Shown here: one piece after another, positions 31,293 to 40,685 of the stretch
Layout: each line of letters opens with the position of its first letter
How positions within the stretch are numbered: position 1 is the first letter of the stretch
Assembly: GCA_964019055.1 (NCBI GenBank)
Contig: OZ025206.1
Location: 27,836,128-27,900,127 of the forward strand
Length of the DNA: 64,000 bases
Direction of reading: 5' to 3'
From: Anthopleura xanthogrammica
Lineage: Eukaryota; Cnidaria; Anthozoa; Actiniaria; Actiniidae
The notes under the pieces: generated by a model
The model's database searches: none
Told to the model about the DNA's origin: nothing
What the model saw: only the letters and a program-made list of their open reading frames with translations
Made by a program: the position numbers and the translations under genes

Positions 31293-33859
31293 ATGATGAA
31301 CAGTATATTAAGAACTCCCTTTCGACAGATTCTTCTTCAAGTCAACCAGACGTTGACTCCATATGAGCAGGAGTTTCGTTTCTTTTCCAAAGAAATGCTG
31401 CCCGAGCCTCATTCTGACATGAGTTTGCTCGAAATATTTGACGTTCTTGAAGATCAGCAAGTCATCTCGCCTTACGATGTTAAGCATTTGAAGGCTTTTG
31501 CTGTCGCTATTGGTCGTAATGATGTCGTAGAGTTACTAAAAGTGTACGAAACTAGAGTCCTTGTACAAATGGTGATTGAAGGATATCCGGATTTCAGATC
31601 GAGATCCAGAAGCATCATTGTACTTGAGACTGATTTCGTTGCACGATACTTGGTCAATAGCGGAGGAAGCAACTCAAGTGCCGCCATTAAAATGGCTTTA
31701 CGTAAGAATGAACGAGATGGTTTTCCACTACAAGTGGTTGTCAATAATCTCCTTCATCAAAAACTTCAAGTTGGGTTAACTTGGAAAACGGTGTTGGAGA
31801 TCCTTCAGATTTGCTCAGAGATCGTGTATGTACGATTTTTTTTCGCAAGGAACTTCAAGCAACTGATGTCCGACATTGAACAAATTGTGGATGTCCTGAT
31901 GATCAGTGTTGTTCCTTGGATGGCAGAGCATGGTGGACTTGTAAGTAGTTTTAGTGATTTATTATTTTTATTCGATTTATTTTTTAATTATATATTTTTA
32001 TCCAACTTATTGACGATGTTTTAGAGATAGCAACGTGCTCACGTTTGTTCCAATTAGACCTTTTTGCTTTATCACTATTTTCGACTTCGTGCGCTTTCAA
32101 AACAATAGGTGAGGTTAACTGTTTGACTCCTGGAGATTTTTGAGGTTTTTCAGTGTTTTTCTGGACCTAAACGTTCTCCAAGCCCTAGCAAGACCATATT
32201 TGGAGTTAAGATTGACACTGTCAGTGTTTTATGTAAATGAGGGATGACGTTTACTGGCTGTATGCTCACAGGCAGCCCAAACAATCCATTTTTAGCTATT
32301 TTTACAGTAAATGTATGGGACGATATACAACGTATTTTTTGTTGAAATAAATTTGAACATACCTTGGCCCTATGTTATTGTTAAAGGTATTTGGTGTCAT
32401 TCTGGGTGGTTTTTGGCCATTTTAGTGCGGTTTTTAAAAAAAATTGCCCACTAGTACTTTTTAAAAAACCGCTCTAAAACAGTCAAAAACCATCCAGAAT
32501 GACACCAAATACCTTTAACAATAACATAGGACCCATCTGTATGTCATCCCATACATTTACTGCACTTGGATGAAAACGCCCCATATTTTGAAAGTCCGAA
32601 TAGTTCAAGTATTTAAGAATAATATGAATCAATCATGATTATGAAAACCAGATTGGCAAAAATTTTAGCTTGGGAGCCACTCACAGTTTTTGGTTTAAAA
32701 ACTAAAAGAACAATAGGGTTGAGTAAATGATGTCATTTACTCACAATTTAGATGCTGAAAAAAGTATATAATTTTTATCCACCAATTTTGACTGTAAAGA
32801 AAATATGTTGCTTGGCTACTATTGGGATCATATAGATAAGTTTAACCAAGTTTCAAGGCATTTCCAATTTTCATCGATTTTCATCCAAGTGCCCCTTTAA
32901 GAGTCTCAAGAACACTTAAGAGAACATTTTGCAATATAAAAAACATAGATTTAGATGTAGAAACCGCAGTTGGAGCCATCTGTTAAACAACGTAATACAA
33001 ATTAGATACAAATTCATTATTTGCTTTCTGTACATATATATTTTTTTTCGAGTAGATTTTTTTGGTGATATATTTATATTCTCACATATTTTAATAAAGT
33101 TTTTTATAATATATTATTATTAAGGCATATTTTTTCCCCTGATCTTAGTAAAATGAGTGATTAGTGATTAGATTTAAATTCATTAATACCTTATACTATA
33201 TACCATATTTTGTAAAGTTTAATAAAGATTATTGCTGATCATTTTTATTATTTAATATCATTATCTTCATTATCATTTTCATCATCATCAATATAATTAT
33301 TATCATTGAATATCATTATCATCATTATCATCATTATCATTTAATATCATTATCATCATTATCATTATCAATTTTTATCATTATCATTATCATCATTATC
33401 ATCATTATCAATTAATATCATTATCATCATTATCTAATATAATTATCATTATCAATTAATATCATTATCATCATTATCATCATCATCATTATCATCATCA
33501 TCATTTACATACATACATACATATATTTATTTAGTGTCATTTTTTGTTATTACATTACATTTTACAAAGAATTATAACTTAACTTAAATTAAGACACAAT
33601 TTAATATCATTATCATCATTATCATTATCAATTTTTATCATTATCATCATTATCATTTAATATCATTATCATCATCATTTTCATTATCATCATTACCATC
33701 ATTATTATTATCTTATTGTTATTACCATTATTCATGGGTATTATTATCATTAGCATCATTATCATTACTATATGTTATTATCATTATTCATGGGTATTAA
33801 CTATTTTGTGCATGTATTATCAATTTTAGGATGGTCTTGGCTCAGTCATTGCCAAATAG
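31293..33859 (+). CDS. DED-Bcl-2-like fusion protein, copy 1
   Basis: Two exons (31293-31940, 33830-33859) encode 225 residues. Residues 1-90 form a death effector domain: FRQILLQVNQTLTPYEQEF, SLLEIFDVLEDQQVISPYDV and the R-x-D-type motif GRNDVVELL. Residues 110-225 look like a Bcl-2 core. TDFVARYLVNSGG resembles helix 1; ALRKNERDGF is a possible BH3; LTWKTVLEILQI matches BH1 (NWGRIVAFF in Bcl-xL). A helical pair leads to PWMAEHGGL|DGLGSVI, matching BH2 (PWIQENGGW|DTFVELYG). The donor (CTT|GTAAGT) is phase 0 and sits where the classical BCL2 intron lies. No transmembrane tail is present in the spliced form. Reading into the intron adds 27 hydrophobic residues. The first ATG was chosen; an in-frame TTG at 31278 lies in the UTR repeat. 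The function, linking DED adaptors with Bcl-2 control, is inferred. Confidence 0.8.
32369..32530. repeat. Long inverted repeat in the intron of copy 1
   Basis: CCTATGTTATTGTTAAAGGT at the left and ACCTTTAACAATAACATAGG at the right, with arms of about 65 bp and few mismatches. Copy 3 has only the left arm (52626-52735); its right arm is replaced by other sequence. Confidence 0.9.
33240..33790 (+). repeat. (ATTATC/ATCATT)n microsatellite in the intron of copy 1
   Basis: Degenerate ATT/ATC trinucleotide runs extend almost to the acceptor at 33829. An equivalent run is at 53450-53760 in copy 3. Confidence 0.95.
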
Positions 33860-33889
33860 ATAGTTATTTAATAGATAGAGGTTTGCATC

Positions 33890-33941
33890 TATTCATTGTG
33901 GACGTCCAGTCTTGTAACTGGACTTCCAGATGGCTGGATGA
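33890..33941 (+). promoter_or_regulatory. Conserved 3' UTR block with stem-loop (copy 1)
   Basis: GTCCAGT-CTTGTA-ACTGGAC (33904-33923) is a perfect 7-bp stem with a 6-nt loop. It sits inside a block of about 50 bp (CATTGTGGACGTCC ... TTCCAGATGGCTGGATG). The block recurs in copies 2 (45370-45418) and 3 (54217-54268) right before the 21-bp array. Confidence 0.75.
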
Positions 33942-33966
33942 AAAGCTTTATAACTAAACTAACAAA

Positions 33967-34335
33967 GTATCCAAGAAAACAAACCAAGTATCAAAGAAAA
34001 CAAACCAAGTATCAAAGAAAACAAACCAGGTATCAAAGAAAACAAACCAAGTATCAAAGAAAACAAACCAAGTATCAAAGAAAACAAACCAAGTATCAAA
34101 GAAAACAAACCAAGTATCAAAGAAAACAAACCAAGTATCAAAGAAAACAAACCAAGTATCAAAGAAAACAAACCAAGTATCAAAGAAAACAAACCAAGTA
34201 TCAAAGAAAACAAACCAAGTATCAAAGAAAACAAACCAAGTATCAAAGAAAACAATCCATGTATCAAAGAAAACAAACCAAGTATCAAAGAAAACAAACC
34301 AAGTATCAAAGAAAACAAACCAAGTATCAAAGAAA
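33967..34335 (+). repeat. 21-bp tandem array after copy 1, about 18 units
   Basis: The unit is GAAAACAAACCAAGTATCAA plus one A, near-perfect throughout. It contains the reverse complement of the site just upstream of the ATG. It is about 110 bp past the stop, and the first canonical AATAAA after it is at 34777-34782, so it should be within the 3' UTR. Confidence 0.97.
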
Positions 34336-34339
34336 CGAG

Positions 34340-34704
34340 AAACAGGAACTCAACTCGACGACGAGGGATTCCGCAAGCTGCTCAAAGAAGTTCAATGCAT
34401 CATGAACTCCAGACCTCTTACCACTGTCAGCAGTAACAGAAAGGACGCAGCAGAACTGCTGATGACGCCTAACCATTTGTTTAGCATGAAGACGAACTGT
34501 GATTTTATTGAAAGCAAGGCGAATATTGACGTTCCCCTCAGCAAGCCACATGTGCGGCAAATGGGAGCGTTAGATAAAGACAGAGGCGTTTTAGCCGTGC
34601 TACTACGGGAAACAGGAACTCAACTCGACGACGAGGGATTCCGCAAGCTGCTCAAAGAAGTTCAATGCATCAGGAACTCCAGACCCGTTTACCACTGTCC
34701 ACAG
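34340..34704 (+). pseudogene. BEL/Pao integrase fragment, tandemly repeated (copy 1 flank)
   Basis: ETGTQLDDEGFRKLLKEVQC is followed by NSRPLTTVSS and LLMTPNHLFSMKTNCDF, the C-terminal integrase region of BEL/Pao retrotransposons. A second partial unit starts 270 bp later (34613) and is cut at 34705 by a MITE. Frames are broken. No gag, RT or LTR is seen. Confidence 0.8.
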
Positions 34705-34707
34705 TAA

Positions 34708-34943
34708 AGGCCCGTTTACACTGGCGATTTTTATTGCGATTTTTGCTGCGATTTCTACGTCCATTTTTGGAAATATAATAAAATAATTCTGTCTTATGCT
34801 TGTAAAGAGACATTTTTCCAGGTAATCTTGGTCTCCTGATTAAAACCTTACAAGTTAATCCTTTACCATTTTTGACTATGACCCAAATTGCCGCAAAAAT
34901 CGCATCTAAAACCGCCTCAAAAATCGCCAGTGCAAATGGGCCT
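34708..34943. mobile_element. Harbinger-like MITE, TAA target (copy 1)
   Basis: Ends are AGGCCCGTTTACACTGGCG and CGCCAGTGCAAATGGGCCT. TAA flanks (34705-34707, 34944-34946), a 3-bp duplication as in PIF/Harbinger elements. It splits the BEL/Pao integrase remnant. The orthologous copy is 55202-55441. Confidence 0.85.
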
Positions 34944-35076
34944 TAAGGGGGGATTGACATATTTCTCAAGGCCGTTGCTAAGAAAAAATTGTAAAATTAG
35001 TTTGCCAAGTAATATTAAGAATTGGTGTTTGAAATTTTGACAATATGATAGTTATTGACAAAACGTCATAAATTGA

Positions 35077-35108
35077 TGACGTCATTATATGACGTCATCA
35101 TGACGTCA
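35077..35108. promoter_or_regulatory. Three TGACGTCA palindromes (CRE/ATF-type sites)
   Basis: TGACGTCA occurs at 35077-35084, 35090-35097 and 35101-35108, inside the TTAA-element. This is the canonical CREB/ATF consensus (family knowledge). Activity is not shown. Confidence 0.6.
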
Positions 35109-35641
35109 TAGAAACAGAAAAATCCTATAATTTATAAAGGCTTTGAACTAATTACGAACTTTTTTACATATTTTAAATCTAAGAGATGTGGAAAATGTGG
35201 CTAAGGATGGATTTTTGATGTTGTTGAAAAATAGATTTTTTATGAATTTTTTTCTTCTTTACAAACCCTGTTTCAATCCATAATATTGTTGTCATTCAAT
35301 ATTTTTAAAAATCCATCCTTAGCTTTGAAGAAAATACTTTTTCGAATCTTTTGAAGCGGAAAAATCTGCATAATTTTTTAACATCGTAAAAATTATAGAA
35401 TTTTCCTGAAAACGGAAGTGAAACTTCAAAAATTTACATTTTTTTGCCAATGGGTTTCCTGTGTTTTGCGCCTTTTCCTGGGGCGAGAAATGTGTTCTGG
35501 AAAAAAGAACAGCAGCGAACTGAACTTGGAGAATCGTTTTGGAAGCATAATGTGTGAAATTTCGGAAGAATATATCGTAATTCGCTTATTACAACTACAA
35601 ACAAGAACAAGAGAGGTCAGATTCCATCCTTAACATCGTGT

Positions 35642-36649
35642 TTATGAACCACCAGCATCGCCAACTCGATCTAAAACATGCAGTATGTGATGACCACTGG
35701 AGAGGTAGAAACCATCGAACTGAATGTGCAACTTCCCTTGATCCCCTCGTTGAACAACCTGTTTCCTCGCTTCGTTAATGCTCCAGTCCGTTATGAGCTT
35801 GATGTAAGGAGAAATCCAGTCGATGATTCTTATCCAGTGTTGGGCACTTAGAGGTTTTATTCCAGTAGAACCAAGTACATGCTGGTAATCTTTGTAGTAT
35901 TGGCCATTCAGCAAGAAACTTAGCAGAAGGTAGTTAGGCAAGTATGACTTGGGCCTTGTTTTTCCTACCTGGATAACTCTTTCGTCTAAGCTCTGAGAAA
36001 TGACAACTTCTTGACACTCCTCGCAGAACATTTCAAGCTTTAAAACTCCACTTCCATCTTGGAAATTAAAATGAACTTCAGTGCTCCCACATCTCGTACA
36101 AAAACGAAAACTAATGATAATGTTTATTATCGCATCTTGGCTGGTTACGAGATGATTGTTGTTGCTTATCACAAGTTGTTTTTCACTAAGTTCTGATAAA
36201 TTATGATTATTTTTGTCAAAATAGCCTTGTACTTCTTTTTCCAATATTTCTAATGCTTTCTCTATATCTTCCTGGCTATCTTTCTTTTCCTGTGAAAGAG
36301 GTTCCACACCTAGTTCGTCAAAAAAAATGTTCAAGTTCAAGTTCATGTTGTTGAGAAGTGGAAACTCTTCGCCGGTATTTGCCGTGTTTGGAGTCGGTTC
36401 GTTTTCCGAAGATACGACATAATCTTCTGAAATAACAATAACTTTAGGAGAAATTGCGTCTTCCTCGATGTCTTCCTCCACATTTACTAAATTATCTGTT
36501 TGGGTTTCGATACTTTTGGATGCTATACGCGGAAACGAGAAGTCGACTTGGCATCCAACACTAGGGTTTGTTATTGTTTTCCAGCGATTACCACTGGCTG
36601 TTTCAGCACGTTTTCGGACCTTGGAGACTTTTTTCCCTTCCATGTTTTG
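35642..36649 (-). pseudogene. Transposase N-terminal fragment, truncated
   Basis: The minus-strand frame opens 36700; the more likely start is the ATG of MEGKKVSKVRKRAETASGNR near 36643. The N-terminus is basic. A linker with CQVDFSFPR and SIETQTD follows, then a zinc-ribbon-like CTRCGSTEVHF ... FCEECQEVVISQSLDER, then NYLLLSFLLNGQYYKDYQHV and the segment LHIQFDGFYLSSGHH. The Asp there may be the first DDE residue. The frame ends soon after, so the catalytic domain is lost by frameshift or deletion. Family assignment rests mostly on TTAA and the TIRs. Confidence 0.6.
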
Positions 36650-36857
36650 TTTAAGTATTTGTTGACAAATAAAATTACATCGTACAATACAAAAAAACAC
36701 CAGAGAAACCCTCGTGAAAATACGCTCGTAAAACTTACAGTCGTAAAAGTGAAAAACGCGAGCGCGCGCGCGGCGACCGGAAGTAAAAATTTAATATTTA
36801 GAACCTTCTCTTAGCAACGGCGCTGCTTAGCAACGTAATATGTCAATCCCCCCTTAA

Positions 36858-36990
36858 CACAGCAGATGCATCACAACCTCTGACGCTTAACCATTTGCTT
36901 ACCATGAAGACAAAGGTTGGTATGCCCCTTCCTGGAACATTTCGAAGACAAGATTTGTATTCGCAAATATTATTACTTAGAGAAAAAAAA
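36858..36990 (+). pseudogene. BEL/Pao integrase fragment, continuation
   Basis: LTMKTKVGMPLPGTFRRQDL is the next piece of the integrase C-terminus after LTPNHL. It is separated from 34704 by the MITE and the TTAA-element. The equivalent in the other duplicon is 55445-55570. Confidence 0.7.
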
Positions 36991-37362
36991 CCGTGTAAAG
37001 TGCAATGCATGTGACAATTTGATAGCAAAGATTTATGAATTATTCAGTAGTTAATCAATCATTAGAGGATAGATATTTCCCAAGATATAGCTGGATGTGC
37101 ATGAACTCCCGGATGTGCTATCTAAAGTGGGTTTGGATACATATTATCAAGGATATAGTATCGTGACTATCTCACACTTACCATCACGTAGATTTTATTG
37201 GATGATTTGTAATGGTAATTGAACTGCGTGGAGTGCAATTTGGTCTGAAATGAAATGAGTGATTACAAAATTGCACGACTGCATAGCAGGAGTGCAATTT
37301 GTTAATCACGAGTTTGTTTGATTTCAGACCAAAATTAAATGACACAAAGCTCAAGTACCACT

Positions 37363-37649
37363 TAATTATATCCATTTTGATATCACCACTGTAGGGATTT
37401 AAAATTTAAATCCATTTATACAATTTCATCCATTTTCACCTAAAAAATCTTCTTCAAAATTTTTTTCTCATGCTTTGAATTGGCTTTTGTTTTCTGTGAT
37501 CTGATTGCTCAAATTTTCTGCAATTTCATCGGCTCTTCAAAACAGTGCGATTTAAAAATCAAAATGGTTCGATTCATGAATGAATAAATCGCACTGCTGA
37601 GAGACAATCAGATTGCAGAATTTACTTGTGATTTCAAAATGGATATAAT
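37363..37649. mobile_element. Inverted-repeat element present only in the copy 1 duplicon
   Basis: Ends are AATTATATCCATTTTGATAT and TTTCAAAATGGATATAAT, with a further inner pair around TGCGATTT/AAATCGCA. It lies inside a 440-bp stretch (37208-37648) missing from the paralogous locus near 55775. Confidence 0.6.
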
Positions 37650-37918
37650 CAAAACATTACACAAGGTTAGAGCGATAATTAAACATTAAATCATTTGATT
37701 TATTGGCACCTTGGAGTCTTTCTTTGTTCTATTGTCCAATAAGGAAAAGGCTCCTGGCAAGTACAACCAGTTTCCTCAGCGCTTGACTGTATCTTAGGAA
37801 AGAGGTATAGCTTATTTCCACTTGACGTCATTTCCTGTCTCGTACGAAATGTACGTTCACTGAATCGCAAATTTTTAATATAATTCGTTCTGGCTGCACA
37901 TAATGGTCAGTGTTTAAG

Positions 37919-38097
37919 CCTGGTTCACACTAGCGACGCAAGCATAAGCATAACGACATACTCAAGCGTAGATAGTACTTTAAGAATGACTGAATGTTTT
38001 GTTCTGTCCAAATATAAAGGGGTTAACTAACCATGAAAGACTGTCTGTGCTTGCGTATGTCGTTATGCTTATGCTTGCGTCGCTAGTGTGAACCAGG
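37919..38097. mobile_element. Harbinger-like MITE with 45-bp arms, TTA target
   Basis: AGCCTGGTTCACACTAGCGA followed by CGCAAGCATAAGCATAACGA pairs with the mirror arm ending GTGTGAACCAGGCT. TTA lies at both sides. The copy 3 duplicon has a longer, internally rearranged relative at 56047-56355. Confidence 0.8.
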
Positions 38098-38099
38098 CT

Positions 38100-39104
<1,005 letters not shown>

Positions 39105-39107
39105 TTA

Positions 39108-40059
39108 TGCACTAGTCAATTGAAACCCCCGCCCTCCGAACCCCGGGAAATACCGGGGAATTTAACGTTTGCGTGGTGTTAAAATCAGACATTTCCCCTG
39201 GTAGTCGGGGGCACATTCACTGTTAAAGCCCCCGCTATTGTGGCCCCGCTATTTTGGTCTAGTAGTAAATAACAAAACAAACACATTTCACTCCAACTCC
39301 AATTTCCTGTGCCACACATAGCTAATCTTTGTGTGTTCCATTTTGATTCACAAATATTTAATGTCCAATATTTTCAGGGGCGTCTAGTCAGTTGGGTTTC
39401 ATAATGGCATTCTAAGTTTAAAATGAACAATGCTTGGCAACTGAATCTATCTCTATCCACATAATTTATCATCCATCTTGTTATATGTAAATAGCTTTTT
39501 CGGAATACCAAAAAAAGAAATCACAAACTAATTGTATTATTCAAAACTAAACGGCAAATAACTGGAATTTTTATGATAGAATCAAAGTAAACAATTATTG
39601 CCAGGAGTAGTGCGAAAAAATCCAGAAATTTATCAACTGAATGAAAGAATAAAAAATCCTGCTATTTGACCAAGACTTTTTTAGATATACAATAATGGCA
39701 AAATATCATGGATAAAATCTTCAACATTTGCGATTTGTTTTCAGTAAAAGTACGCATTTTGATCTTTCGTTTTTTCCATTCTAACATTAATACCATACCT
39801 AGAATACCGTACCGATGTTAGAATACCAATGCTTTCTGGGTATTTTTCAAGATGGCCGACCTCTAGTTTCCAGGCCCTTTCATATTCAAACGAGCGTTAA
39901 AATCCCCGCTCGCTGCCCCGCTTCGAAGACAATCAGTTAAAATCCCGACCCCCCCGGTGCGATCTTGCTGTAAAAGCACGTTAAAAACGCGTCACTTCCC
40001 CGTTCAGTGCCCCGCTAGTCCCGGGGTTCGGGGGGCGGGGGTTTCAATTGACTAGTGCA
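39108..40059. mobile_element. 952-bp non-autonomous TIR element, TTA target
   Basis: Ends are TGCACTAGTCAATTGAAACC and GGTTTCAATTGACTAGTGCA, extending into CCCGCCCTCCGAACCCCGG. TTA duplication is at 39105-39107 and 40060-40062. The GC-rich ends enclose an AT-rich middle without an ORF. Harbinger-type by target length. Confidence 0.88.
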
Positions 40060-40217
40060 TTATGTTAATAGCGAATGTAAAATATATGCCCTGATTCGAG
40101 AGTTTTCCTCCGGTATTCTTCCTCCTGCAAAAAATAAACCGTGATTTAAGAAATGAAATACGCATGCCGTGTTTTCACACGCTGATGAAAGCCAAGGGAT
40201 GTTAGGGAGAATATACC

Positions 40218-40430
40218 AGTTTTGTAAACCGCTGTTTTTGAAGAGCACAGAATTATTTGCACAGGCTTAGCCTCGTTTATAAGTCAGCTATTCAACGACA
40301 TCATTAAAAGTCCGTGGGATTGGTATTATTCAGCTTGCACATTCTCTACATCACAGTTGGCTGTTGCTAATGATTTGCTTAAGTCAACTGTAAGCTAAAG
40401 AATGTGCAAGTTGAACAATACTAATATTTT
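40218..40430. repeat. Dispersed hairpin repeat (family copy 2)
   Basis: Shares CACAGGCTTAGCCTCGTTTA and GTGGGATTGGTATTATTCA with the copy at 17836-18055, in inverted orientation, and CACAGGCTTAGCCTCGTTTA with 57940-57959. Confidence 0.75.
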
Positions 40431-40499
40431 AAATAAATAAATAAATCACTTTTTTATAGTGGGATACAAATTCAGTAAATGAATACTGGTTTCCATTTT

Positions 40500-40685
40500 G
40501 TTTCACTGTCACTCACACAACTACCACTACATTATATATTCTATGCATACAACTCGACTCACATGTTGATTTTTACTGAGGGAGGAAACAGGAGAACCTG
40601 GAGAAAAAACCCCCGTGGCACAGGAGAGAACAACACGTCAAACTGAAACTCAACTCACATATGATCTGATCCGAGCCACCCAATG
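40500..40685 (-). mobile_element. tRNA-derived SINE (copy 4, head degraded)
   Basis: The minus strand holds the shared body (TTCTCTCCTGTGCCACGG, TTTTTTCTCCAGGTTCTCCT, TTTCCTCCCTC), but the tRNA-like head is diverged. Confidence 0.65.

Larger units (their letters stand above)
34947..36853 (-). mobile_element. 1.9-kb TTAA-inserting DNA transposon (Kolobok-like)
   Basis: Terminal inverted repeats GGGGGGATTGACATATT / AATATGTCAATCCCCCC are bounded by TTAA on both sides (34943-34946, 36854-36857). Subterminal CCGTTGCTAAGA is also inverted. The paralogous locus (55438-55448) has a single TTAA and nothing inserted, which proves the element's limits. It carries one ORF on the minus strand (35642-36700). 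Confidence 0.92.

Noticed and set aside
33904..33923. Stem-loop considered as a histone-type 3' end hairpin
   Set aside because: The stem (GTCCAGT/ACTGGAC) and 6-nt loop do not fit the histone consensus, and the gene is spliced.
33967..34335. 21-bp array considered as a CRISPR array
   Set aside because: No spacers, unit fully tandem, eukaryotic context.
33896..34405. Frame with repeated KYQRKQT (and minus-strand FSLILGL) over the 21-bp array
   Set aside because: 21 is a multiple of 3 and the unit has no stop in several frames, so open frames arise automatically. They do not join the DED-Bcl-2 frame, which stops before the array.
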